Positions 35,940 to 47,428 of a DNA stretch of 64,000 nt are shown here, piece by piece. A model generated the notes under the pieces. That model did not search any database. It was not told where the DNA came from and saw only the letters and a list, made by a program, of their open reading frames with translations. The translations under genes and the position numbers were made by a program. The stretch comes from Prototheca cutis (taxonomy: Eukaryota; Chlorophyta; Trebouxiophyceae; Chlorellales; Chlorellaceae): positions 573,966 to 637,965 of the forward strand of contig BCIH01000007.1 in NCBI GenBank assembly GCA_002897115.2, read 5' to 3'. Positions within the stretch are counted from its first letter, which is position 1. Each line of letters starts with the position of its first letter.

Positions 35940-37126
35940 ATGACAATATTGTATTCGGAAGAATCCAATCGGGGTGACAAGCAGGGCGCCTGTCCCTCTC
36001 CGGAGGTGACACGGTGCCTGACCTCCTCGCCTGACAGCAGGATGCCCAGTTCGACCAGCACCGGGCGCCGGCGCAAGCGGGAGGGTACGCTGTGCCAGGT
36101 GAGAGGTGGTGATTGCATCTGGGTATGGGCGATGGAGACTGATCTCCCCATCGGGCGAGGGACTGCTAGATGGCTGGTACTGAGCTTGACCCCCCATTCC
36201 TTGCCTCGGCATCGCAGGTGTGCGACCAGGACGTCTCCCATCTCAGAACGTACTACCAGGTGCGGGTTCCAGCAAGGATTGTGCGGGGTTTCGGCTAGTG
36301 CAGGACACTCTGGGCCCTCGACAGGACGGCAAGCATGCCCTTGCCTTGCTGTGCATTGGGGGCGCGAGATCGTTCAACTAGAACCATGCTCGGGCAGTCC
36401 ATACTGGGCAATCAGCTGCCCGTCTGGTCTGGCGCATCCCTCTAATGCCCGCTCAAACTCCCCGGTTACAGAGGTACCGCATCTGCATTACCTGCTCTAC
36501 ACTGGAGTGTCTGGTGCGGAACGGCGAAGAAATGCGCTTCTGCCAGCAGGTGCGCAATGTGGTGGCAGGAAACGAGATTGGCGGTGCTTCTGCCGTCGAG
36601 TCCGGGAGTGGACTCTTTGTTTGAGTTGTGATGCCTGGTGCATGCAAGACCCTGCCGACCTCTTTGCATGAGCAAGGCCCATGTGGTGTGGGCCCTAGCC
36701 TGACGACCCTGTGACAGACCTGCGGATCCAGGCACCCATCACATTGCTCTGGCAAGCCTTGACCGCAGGCACATGATCCGTGAACCCCGCTTCCCTTTCA
36801 ATTCCATGNGCAGTGTGGGCGTTTCCAGCCAGTGGAGTGCTTTTCGGGGCGCATGCGGACCTGCCGGGAAAAGCTCAGTCGGCATGCGGCACGGCGGCGC
36901 CGTGGCGGCGGCGGATTCTCGCCCATTCCGGCCAATGCAGCGACGCAGGCCGACACGGGCCATGGTGCGAGCACGACGTCATCCCCACCCCCGCTGCCGC
37001 TGCCACCGCCGCCGCAGAGGGTCGGCAGGCCGAGGGAGCCTGCTGACCTGGCCATGCACGGGGCCGGATACAACCAGGCTGGCAACGCCGATCGATCCTT
37101 GTTCGCTGGCCTCATGGCTGGCAGAC

Positions 37127-37165
<39 letters not shown>

Positions 37166-37485
37166 TGTTGTTGGGCCCCTGTGGTTTGGGGACATGGCAC
37201 CTGATCGACGGGCACACAGAAACCTCCTTTTCTCATGTGGGATAGGAGAGGGGTTGTATATGCTGCCTGGCGACGAGTCTGCAGACTCCAAACATACTCC
37301 AATTATCTCCCCTCCTGCTGTAGACCCTCGCGCTGGGCTCAAAGCAGATCCCTGTGAAACTCGAGCCTGGCNCCGTCTCGCTGGACTCTGCGACCCGACC
37401 ACTGGGCATTGACAGCCAGGGGATCTACCCGACCTATGACGGACTTGGCCTGGCCCTGCACAGCCGCTCCGGCCCCCCTCCTCCC

Positions 37486-37519
<34 letters not shown>

Positions 37520-38535
37520 AGCAGCAGTCCAACGATGAACTGCTGGCCAAGGCCGCACCTTACATCCACGTGCTGGCGAGCGCCCTGGTGTCCTTACTCA
37601 GCGGCGATCAACCGGCGAGCAGGGGCCCGGCCGATGCAAAGTGGCGGCCGGCGGTTGGGCCGCGCGTGCCTGCGGCACGGGACACCTGCCCTCCATCACA
37701 GCAGCTTTTGGAGCGTCTGTCACCACCATCAGCCTTGCAGGAAGCCGGGACATCGCCACGGCACAGCAAAGCCATGCCCTGGAGCCCGCAGGCCGGCAGC
37801 GCCTTTTCGAAGCTTGCGCCCTGCGCCGGCGCATGCGAGCCTGCAGAACACCAGGACCCCAGTGCCCCGCAGGCCTTGTCACTGCGATCGAGCTCGTGCT
37901 TCTCGCTCAGCGCTGGGGCCAACGACATGTTNCTGGAGTCGGCGGCGGGCAAGCGAGTGGCGGCCAGCAGCGACTCGCTCACGTCGCAGCACTCGTCCCT
38001 CATCCGCGAACAGCTGTCCCTGNGCGGCCTGTCCCAGTCCTCGCTCGCCCTCAAACGAAAATGGAGCGGCGATGTCGGCACAGCTGACCGGGGCCAGGGA
38101 AGCAAACTGGACGGGTCAGCNGTTGCAACNGAACATGCCCCGGCGCCCGCTGTGGGGCGGAGNGCGGCNCTCACCTCCTCGCCCTCCCTCACCAAAGGNG
38201 CCACGGAGCTCACGGCAGTGTTGACCCTGTTGGATTCATTGCTCAGCACGACTCCGGCTCCGCCACCGGAGGCTGGACAGCAGGCCATGCTGGCAGACCT
38301 GCTCGGCCGCCTGCAGAGCCATCTGCGGCGGCTGGACGGCCCGCAGGGACTGGGTTCCCGGCCGGCNCAGACAGCTTCCGANTCGGGGCACCAAGGCGCA
38401 AACTGCTTGGACCCGCATGAGATTGCGCATGCGAGGGAGCTGCTTTCAGCCACCACTGCCCGGCTACCGGGGCTCAAACCCAGCATGACTTCCGCATTCA
38501 CGCCAATTTCCTGCCCATGGGCCACAAGACCTTAG
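35940..38535 (+). CDS. SBP-domain transcription factor
   Basis: SBP (SQUAMOSA promoter-binding) factors are a green-lineage family that bind GTAC cores; in algae some control copper response. Five exons (35940-36098, 36218-36259, 36472-36549, 36814-37128, 37324-38535) close in frame at 601 residues. The SBP domain spans four exons: GTLCQVCDQDVSHLRTYYQ, RYRICITCSTLECL, GEEMRFCQQCGRFQPVECFS, then MRTCREKLSRHAARRRR, which is both the second zinc site and the nuclear localisation signal. Compared with the usual family, the first Cys pair is closer (CQVC), and both histidine ligands are changed (Cys in RICITC, Gln in CGRFQ). The C-terminal two thirds is disordered, with a polyproline run from a CCG repeat (37486-37518) and Ser-rich segments. 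Intron 4 begins with a (GT)n microsatellite at the donor. The start at 35940 is the first ATG in frame; upstream exons are not excluded. Confidence 0.85.
37129..37169. repeat. (GT)n microsatellite starting at a splice donor
   Basis: The exon of the SBP gene ends CAG and the repeat begins with the donor GT itself. Confidence 0.85.
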
Positions 38536-39276
38536 AGGAGTCGTGGAGAAGCCGTGCAGGACCCCTGTGCACCTCCAGGGCGGTTGCACCGCGCTGAATC
38601 TACAGCTTGTGCCGGCAACCATACAGCTTGCAATCTCTCTCACAACAACCCATTTTTATCGTATCTCGTAGCATGAACGAGCATTATTGCCTTTGATTTT
38701 GCGACTTGCCTGCCCCGACAGCCGATTGGCTGTCGCGTTTGAGGGCCGCCGCTCCACCAGCACTGAGCGGGTGCATATGCCTTTGCCCCACCCTTGTGGT
38801 TGCCATGACTTGTCCCTGCACGCCAGCAAACTGCTTGCCACGTCCTTCAAACCACAACCTGCGCTGACTGCCCGGCCACCGTCTTTTGCCTGCGCAGCCT
38901 CATTGCCCTTACATCCCCCCTGCGCACCCCTTTCGTTCCTGAACGCTGTCTCTCTGGTATGGTGATTTCTTTTTACACATTCTCGCAGCGACATTCTTCA
39001 GGGTCTTCAAACGGGGGGGGGATGCCAGCATGTTCGTTCCTTGCCCAGCGAGGACGACGGCCGGTCTCGAGCAGGGCCTGGAGGTGATGATCGTGCAGTT
39101 GGCCAGCGGAACAGCTGTGAAGCAGCAAGGACTGAGGGGGAACCAAAGAAGCAGTGGCCCATGTGCACGCGCCAACTCTCTCCAGTGATGCTGCACTAGC
39201 ACGAGAAGAAAGAAAAAACTCACGCGTGCATGCATGCGTCACAACCAAGCAACTCCTCGCGTCGTCATCGTCGTGC
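38536..39276. other. Intergenic, convergent SBP and DHAD genes
   Basis: No coding signal; both 3' UTRs expected. Confidence 0.55.
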
Positions 39277-42187
39277 TCAGGCATCGGTGACACAGCCCTT
39301 GGAGGCCGAGGACACGAGCTTGGCATATTTGTACAGGGTGCCGTTGGTGGCACGGAGGGGGGGGGCCTTCCAGGCCGCGCGGCGGGCGGCCCACTCCTGC
39401 TCGCCAACCCCCAAGACATCCATCAACCGCTGGCGGGCGTCGACTCGGATGATGTCTCCGTCCTGGACCAAGGCAATGGGCCCACCATCCTGGGCCTCGG
39501 GCGTCACATGCCCAATCACAAAGCCGTGGGACCCGCCGGAGAAGCGGCCGTCGGTGATCAGGGCAACCTCCTTGCCCAGACCCGCACCCATGATGGCCGA
39601 TGTCGGGGTCAGCATCTCCGGCATGCCGGGGCCGCCCTTCGGACCCTCGTACCGGATGACCACGACCTTGCCCTTGAAGGACGACGGGTCTTTCTCCAGA
39701 GCCGCGAGCATGGCTTCCTCCTGCTCAAAGCACAGCGCAGGCCCTTCAAACACCAGGCCCTCCTTGCCCGTAATCTTGCCAACTGTGGGCGCGGGGGGAG
39801 TGTTGTTCCATGTGGGGCTTTTCAAATTTATGTTTGGGGGGGAGGGTTGGCGTCCCGTTCCTTGAGGCAGCCGCCTTCCCAGCCACTACACACCAGCGCT
39901 ACACGCATCGAAACGCCCTTGTGCCAAGCGCCAACCCCTTGCCCCACCCACCCGCCCAAACACGCACACAATGCACCACCAAAAAATCCACCATACACCC
40001 ACCAGAGCCTTCAGGGGCGAGGTTGCCGTAGAGGATTTGCAGGTGTCCCTCAGGCTTGATGGGCTTGTCCAGCGGCATGATGACCTGCTGGCCCGGCTTG
40101 AGCGGCTTGCAGTCCTCCAGGTTCTCTGCCAGCGTCCGACCCGTTACAGTGATGGTGGAGCCATCAATCATGTTGTGCTCCAGCAGGTACTTGAGCACCG
40201 CAGGCGTGCCGCCAACCTGGACATAGTTGTGAAGGATCAATAAATGTGTGTGTTTGTGTGTGCGCGTGCGTGCAAGCGCATGCACACACACGCATGCGCA
40301 TTCCCTACATGCCCCCCCCCCCCCCCCCAAAAAAAACATCAGCACAATCATATATTTAGATAACGGAATATGAAAAATGTCACCGGTGTGCAAAAGGCGG
40401 CACAGCATGCGGGCGGGGGGGGACTAGCCCCCCGCCCTGTCTATGCTACCCGCAAATCCCGGGGGCAGGGCCGTTGCCAGCACGCTGCTCTCTCTGGGCG
40501 AAGCATGAGTAGGCAGCCACAGGCACGGAGTTCAGCCTGACGTCCTTATCGGGTGTCCGCCCGTTGTGCTATGTTGTGTAGGGTTTCCCTATCTTTAACC
40601 GTCACACCCCACAAATAGGAAGAGCTCCCCCCACCCTCCTGTCCCCACCCCCGGCCCAGCCCAAAGTAGGGAAAAACACCCCCACAGACACAGACCTTGT
40701 GCAGGTCTTCCATGACGTATTTGCCCGAGGGCTTGAGGTCCGCGAGGAAGGGCGTGCGGTCCGAGACACGCTGGAAGTCGTCGAGCGTGAGCTCAATGCC
40801 GCAGGAGGCAGCCATGGCAATCAGGTGCAGGACGGCGTTCGTGGACCCGCCCGTGACCATGACCAGGGTAATCGCATTTTCAAAGGCGGTGCGGGTCATG
40901 ATATCCCGCGGCTTCAAGTCGCGGCGGAGGAGTTCGAGCACCGCGACGCCCGCGGCACGGGCCTCGAGCTTTTTGAGAGGGTCCTCGGCGGGCGTGGAGG
41001 AGCTGCCGGGGAGGGTCATGCCCAGCGTCTCGATGGCGCTCGCCATGGTGTTCGCAGTGTACATGCCGCCGCAAGCCCCCGGACCGGGGCATGCGTGCCG
41101 CACGACGTCGCAGCGGCCGGCCTCGTCCAACAATCCGGCGGTGAACCCGCCAAAGCTCTGGAAAGCNGACACAATGTCCAGGGGCGCATTGTCAATGGAC
41201 GAGTGGCCCGGCTTGATGGTGCCACCGTAGACCATGATGGTGGGGCGGTTGAGCCGGGCCGCAGCCATCATCGTCCCCGGCATGTTCTTGTCGCAGCCGG
41301 GGAGGGAGACATTGGCGTCGTACCACTGTGCGCGCATAACCGTCTCAATGCTGTCCGCGATGATGTCACGGCTCTGCAGGCTGTATGACATGCCGTCGGT
41401 GCCCATCGAAATGCCATCGGACACGCCAATGGTGTTGAACCGGTAGCCAACCGCGCCGGCAGCCGTCACGCCGGCCTTGACCTCCGCGGCAAGGTCGTTC
41501 AAGTGCATGTTGCAAGGGTTGCCCTCGTACCACACGCTCGAAATGCCCACCTGTGCTTTGACGGTGGTGGACGAGGGTGAATATGGAGAGGGCGTGGTGC
41601 AGTATGAATGTTGAGAGGGGGGTGGGATACGAAGATGGAAGGGTTGGTCAGCGCGTATGTGCCAATAGGACAAGTATTACGCAGCCATGCATGTAACAGT
41701 GATAAAGAGAGTGACGGGGGGGGTGTCCCGGGAGAGCACCCGCCCGAGCCAGGATGGTCTGCTGGTGCTGGCGCCTGACGAGCCCCACAGCCACAGGCCT
41801 CCTTGGCGGGTGCATCCTCGGCCGCCGACAAGATCTGGCCCGGCTCTCTCGGCACCTGCTGGCCATCGGCGTAGCCCCGATGATCATCAACACAATACAT
41901 CAACCATCAGATGCACAAAAAAAAATGACCCCACCGACCTGGGGCCTGTCCATGTCCTGCTCGTTCAGGCCCGTAGCGTAGAGCATGGCCTGGCTGGCGC
42001 CCTGGGACTTGGGCTGCGTCACCCGGGAGCTGTACTTGTTCAACCCCTTGGGCACAGGGGCGGTATGCTCCGCCGGGGCATTGCTCGCCGCAGTGGCCGC
42101 GCGGGGCCGCACCGCCGCAGCCCGAGATGGCCGGGAGGAGCGGCACCAAGTGGGCCGGCTCCCACCCACCAGACCCTGGGTCGCCAT
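39277..42187 (-). CDS. ilvD: Dihydroxyacid dehydratase, plastid-targeted
   Basis: Third shared enzyme of valine, isoleucine and leucine synthesis; it converts 2,3-dihydroxy-isovalerate and 2,3-dihydroxy-methylvalerate to the keto acids, using an iron-sulfur cluster. Four exons. Exon 1 (42187-41939) starts with a Ser/Arg/Ala-rich plastid transit peptide and reaches [20 protein letters not shown] and [16 protein letters not shown]. Exon 2 (41550-40696) has [40 protein letters not shown] and [18 protein letters not shown], supplying the three cluster cysteines, plus [17 protein letters not shown]. Exon 3 has [20 protein letters not shown]. Exon 4 has [20 protein letters not shown] and [20 protein letters not shown] with the catalytic Ser. 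The protein ends KGCVTDA. One N falls at the wobble base of a Ser codon. It is divergent from the DYRK gene across 284 bp. Confidence 0.96.
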
Positions 42188-42471
42188 GGTGGCTATTTAT
42201 CGCAAGCGACACGGATGCAGGACAATGCACATGCCGGGCTATTTATGCATGCATGCATCGAAAAGTCGGCCTGCATGGCGTCAGCATGACATCCATTACC
42301 CACGTGACGGGCGGAAATCCTTTGGTGGCGAATTTTTCGGAGACTGTGGCCACGGCCATTTCGGATGGGACCCAGCACAAATCCTGCAAGAGCCGCGGCT
42401 ATCGCCCGCTGCCGCTGAATGAGACCTTGAGAACACAGTTTCATGTTTAGCTCGGCGTAGGTTCAGGTCCC

Positions 42472-45400
42472 ATGGAGGGCCCGCTGGGCCACGGCAAGGT
42501 CGCCCTGCAGTCCCAGTTGCAGTCCGTGCTCGAGCTGCTGCGCTCCGAGGGTCTGTTCGCGGCTGAGGAGGCGCTGACCCGCGAACTGGACGAACGCCTT
42601 CATGGTCGTGTTTCTGTCCCGGGCTACTCCCCGCGCTCCGAATCCAGGCAGTCGACCCCCGGTGTTGAGGTCGCCCCCCCTCTGTCCTCCGGCCTGGGGT
42701 CGCGCACCAATTCCCACCAGGCACTCGATTCCGCCGAGAGGTAGGCACGCCGAGGGTGTGCTTGTCTGACGCGTGTGAGGGAACGCGTGGCCTGGTCTGG
42801 GCTGGGACATGGAGTTGATTTGGTTTCGATGGTGCTGCATCGCCAGGGGCTGCAGCCTACGCGGGTCCCTGCCAGCGCCAGCATGCTGTACGAAAGTCTG
42901 TGCTGCATTAAAGCCTTGCATTCGAAGACACAGCATCTGTGTGATCAAGAACGATCGGCGCGCTCAACCGGATCCATGCAGGGTGGTGGAGCTATGGAGG
43001 AGCAAGTCCTCAGCCGCAACGCCATCGCCCCACCGCCGGACCGGGTCCGCCGCGGCCGCGCTGCCCACATCGCAGGCCGCCGGATTGATCCAGAAACAAG
43101 GTGTGCGGATGGCGCCAGTTGTGATGTTGGGGTGGGACAGTCGTGGCGGGTGCTGTACTTGCCGCGGGTGGTCACTCATTGCTGTTGTCTTTCCATGAAC
43201 TGTCCCTCCCAGCCTCATGTCCCCCCCCCCTTACAATCCCACAAACAACAGGATCCCCGGCAGATGAGGATGAGTACGTGGACGATGACGACCCGGGCTA
43301 CTGGCGCATCGACATGGTCGGCCAAGAAGCCGCCTTTGACGGTGCGCCGTGATTTCTTTTTCTTGCCGACTGCTCTTCCGCGACGGGGATGGCAGCATCA
43401 CGCCGACATCCCAACACCCACCACCTCCTTAAACACACACCTTTTCTCAAACACACACATACCCAGACTTTGACTCGAGGGCAAGCGATTGGTCGAGCCG
43501 CGGTGCGACCCCGGGCGTTCCTGGCGCCAGCCCTCGGTCCACGGCTGGCAGTCTGAGTGATGCGGGGCAGTCCCACTCACGCCGAAGCTCCATGGACGTC
43601 ACTGATTTTCAGAGACGCCTGGGAGGTGCGGGCGGCGTGTATGCCCGCGCACAGAGCCTCGGGCCGGTCAGTGGCGGTCCTCCCGGGGACAGCCTCGCAC
43701 CTCACACGGCGTGGCCGCTGGGCAGCGCCGGCCAGCACGCGACCGCAGCCGCTGCAGCAGCAGCAGCTGCTGCTGCTTCGCACCAGCATCCGCAACTGCA
43801 CGGTCTGCATGCACATCATGCTTCGTTCCAGCTGGGCCGCGGGGCAACCGCGCTGTCGGCTTCGTCCAGCCGCCGCTCGCTGCAGGGGGACAGCAGTACC
43901 ACGGCGGTGCGGCAGGCGGGTACTGCGCGCTGGGTGTTCGACCGCGCCAACAGCTTTGGCGCCTACCGCTCCCTGATCAACCATCTGGACCGCGGAGGCC
44001 GCAGCCCCCCCAGCCGCGGCGGCAGTGCCGTAGTTGGATCCGGTTGTACCGGCGGAGCTGGTACCACTGGGATTGCACAGGCTGGCGCCAATTCAACAAC
44101 GATGCCAAACCTCACGGCCAGCGTCCAGGCAGGGCGGAGCTCGGCAGCGTCAGGCGGGCCGGGGGCTGGCGACGAGGATGCGCCGGGGACGCCGGGAAAG
44201 AGTGGCACGGTGTCGCCTTTCCAGCGTGAAGACGAGGGCGGCGTCAGTCGGGTGTCCAGTCTGGCCGAGAGCATGAATGCTCTGGCCGAGGGTGGCGGGG
44301 ATGCTCGCTCTGGTGGTGGGGCTGATGGCGGCCGATCGGTGGGGGATCGCTCCCCACCAGAGGACACCGTTCACTTGCTTGAAGAACGCCCTACAGCAGC
44401 AGAGCCGAAATCCAGTGCTATTGACGCGTCAAACTCCGTGCCTGAGGCGGTGCCGCTGCTGCCGGGGTCGCTTCCGAAATCAGGCAGGCTGTGGAAGGAG
44501 CCATCGCTGGGCACGGTACTGAACGGCCTGACTGTCCAGTCCGAGATTGAGCAGAGCGGTTTGGTGGCCGAGAGCTCACTCGCAGTGCTGGCTGGTGATG
44601 CAGGACAATCCTCGCACGCCGGCGGCNCGCCGGATGGCGGGGGGGGACGGGGCGTGGCAACGCAGCGCGACAGTGTCGCCGTGGGTCCGGCCATCTGGAC
44701 CGATGGCAAGGATGCCTACGGCAGTGGTCGTCCGATGGACTCCGGCACTGACGACCGGCTCTGTGCAGTTGACGCTCCTGTGGCCGAGGGCAGCAACGGG
44801 CCCTCGCAGCCTGGCAACCTGCATGGGCATGACCACACCTGTCCTGAATGCCGGGAGGTCGCCATGGGTGCATCCTTCGGCGACCGTGCCGGCGGCGGGC
44901 TCCTTGCGCACACCACCACACGGAGGAGCGCGCACAGCGAGGGGGAGGATGCGCATCATCGGGCGGCAAGCGACACCACACAAACCGCGAGCCGTCCAGA
45001 CCCGTTCACCTTTGCGCCACCACCGGCGGAGGTCGCGGCACGGCCGGCACCCGCGCCGTCGCTCTTTGCGACGCGGCGGTCGGGGCCCCTGCGGTTTGCC
45101 GATGGCCGCGGGGCGCAGCCGGATGCATGGGGTTCCCTTGCCTACGAGGGCGTCGCTGGCAGTGGTGGGCACCATGGCATTGGCACTTCTGGGTATGGCG
45201 GTGCTGCACAGCACAGCTGGCAGCAGCAGCAAGGAGGCTACCATGCGCTCGGGGGCCAGCCCGGGTCCCCCCCCGCCACGTCGCCGCCTGGGGGACCCTT
45301 TGTGTTTGACCCCAACGTCTACGACCGTGAGTACGAGGAGCTGTCGCTCCGTGTGGTGCACCGCCGTGGCACGACGGGTTTCGAAGACACCCGTGAATTC

Positions 45401-46371
45401 GAACTCCACCTCGGCGACGTGCTGGCGGGCCGGTACGTGGTGTGCGAGCTGCTGGGCAAGGCGGCGTTTTCCCGCGCGGTGGCGGCACTGGACGCCCGCA
45501 CGGGCGCGCGTGTGTGCCTCAAGATCATCAAAAACTCAAAAGACTACTTTGACCAGAGCCTGGACGAGATTCGAGTGTTGAAGCTCGTGAATGCGGCCGA
45601 CCCGGAGGACACGGGGCACGTGCTACGGTTGCTGGATACATTCTATTTCCGCGAACACCTCGTCCTGGTTACCGAACTGCTTCGTGGAAATCTGTACGAG
45701 TTTCGGAGGCACGATGCCGGACGCGGGGGCGAGCCGTATTTTACCCCGGCGCGCATCGCCGCCGTTGCACGGCAAGTCCTTACGGCGCTGGACCTGCTGC
45801 ATTCCCTCGGGCTCATCCACGCGGACCTCAAGCCGGAAAACATCGTCATGGCAAGCTACTCCAAGTGCCGCGTGAAGGTCATCGACCTTGGATCCTCCTG
45901 CTTTGTCACTGATCGCCTCAGCACCTATGTCCAGGTGGGGGTGTGTGGTGGTGGTGGTGGTGGGGTGTGTGTGTGTTGGGGGGGGGGGGGGGGGGGGGAT
46001 TAGTGGTGATGTGTTGTAGTTTGATGTGCCTACTACCCTATCACAGTCGTTGCCTGACTGCATCCACGAGAGAGCTGAACCAACGTCATCACCGCCAGCC
46101 CCCACCTGCAGAGTCGGTCGTACAGGGCCCCCGAGGTCATTCTGGGCCTGCCGTACGACCAGCGCATCGACATCTGGTCGCTGGGGTGCGTGCTGGCAGA
46201 GCTGAGCACAGGCCGGGTGCTGCTGCGCAACGAGTCGCTCGTGACCATGCTGGCCCGGATGGAATCCGTGCTGGGCGCCCCCCCCCGGCACATGTTGCGC
46301 CGAGGGAAGTTTGCACACAAGTACTACACGCGCGACGGCAGGCTCTTTGAACGCAACCGCCAAACAGTGCG

Positions 46372-46440
<69 letters not shown>

Positions 46441-46743
46441 GGGGGGTCAGTATGTCACAGTATGCATGTATGCCAAGTGAAAGACCGGTGCCGCAGTGCC
46501 CTGACACCCCTCTCCCCCAAAACAACACCATTCAAACTGCAGCACCGGCTGGAGTACCTGCGACCCAAACGGACGACGCTGGCACGGCNGCTGGCGGATG
46601 CGGAGCCCGGCATGATTGATTTTTTGCACTTTTTGCTGCAGGTGGATCCGGCACGTCGGCCAACGGCCGAGCAGGCACTCATGCACCCGTGGCTGCTGCA
46701 GCANGCTGCAGATGATGTCAGCATGTCGCCCATGCCCGTGTAG
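42472..46743 (+). CDS. Plant-type DYRK protein kinase with long disordered N-terminus
   Basis: DYRKs autophosphorylate on tyrosine and act as Ser/Thr kinases; in Chlamydomonas a plant-specific DYRK (DYRKP) affects starch and oil stores. Exon 1 (ATG 42472) has a LisH-like helix, LQSVLELLRSEGLFAAEEAL. Short exons follow (EDEYVDDDDPGYWRIDMVGQ), then a very long exon (about 43465-45933) of low-complexity Ser/Gly/Ala sequence leading to the kinase domain. The N-lobe has GRYVVCELLGKAAFSRAVAA and ARVCLKIIKNSKDYFDQSLD (catalytic Lys). HADLKPENIVM and KVIDLGSSCFV are the catalytic and Mg loops. The next exon has SRSYRAPEVILGLPYDQRID, containing the DYRK YxY-equivalent SRSYRAPE, and DIWSLGCVLAELSTGRVLL. 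The final exon ends at the TAG at 46741. In place of the usual Gly-rich loop the sequence is LLGKAAFS, a plant-DYRK trait. The C-terminal introns are G- and GT-rich. Confidence 0.88.
46375..46437. repeat. (GT)n microsatellite, about 30 units
   Basis: Lies in the last intron of the DYRK gene, starting within 10 nt of the splice donor. Confidence 0.92.
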
Positions 46744-47428
46744 TGTGTGTCATGTCGTCAGGGGAGGTAGAGTGCCAGCAGCGGTTCGTCTGATGTGCGC
46801 CCGCAATGACCGCCCCAGCTCAATGCCACCCGGGCTGCTTGCCCTTTCCGCCCGCGCTCGTCGCTGGGTGTGTTTGTCATGTATCGTTGTGTGGGCCCGC
46901 CTTGCTGGCGAGCCATCCACCGTGGATCTCATCTCGGTCTCTGTCCAGGCACAGGAGAATACATCCAGAAGAGTGCCTCCTCATCCCTGCATTATGCCGG
47001 CCTTTGTTCCCGCCTCCAGCCGACACAACGGCGCTATTTTTTGGAGTTTATGAAACCCCTCAACAGGCACATCAGGGAAGGCACACATGGGTGAGCTGGC
47101 CGCTCACGGGAAGAAAGCGGGAACAAAATGGTGAGCTGGGGGCGCCGATTGCACGCTGCCGCAAGGGTACGGGCAGGAAGTCAAGCGAACCAATCACTCC
47201 ATGCTCGAGCAGAGCACGAAACACAACAAGTTTGGGGGCTCAGTGCTGGCGGGCAGCACAACTCCGTTGGAAGCACTGCACAATTGTGCGTGAGAGGGGT
47301 GAGTACAATGAATAATGTGTTTTGAAGAGGATGCGATACACAATCTCGATGCCAACTCTGCCGAGCAGGGCGCTCTCCTTCTGACCCCAAAACACCCGCC
47401 TAGGTCACCGCCAGGCTCTCCAACGCAA
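46744..47428. other. Intergenic, convergent DYRK and BAH-PHD genes
   Basis: No coding signal on either strand; both 3' UTRs expected. A further 3' exon of the BAH-PHD gene could lie here. Confidence 0.45.

Noticed and set aside
43592..46003. The 803-codon frame as a separate intronless kinase gene
   Set aside because: It starts within an exon of the DYRK gene; upstream exons share frame and the kinase domain needs the following two exons to be complete.
46311..46619. Frames made of Val-Cys or Cys-Val repeats
   Set aside because: They are translations of a (GT)n microsatellite in an intron.
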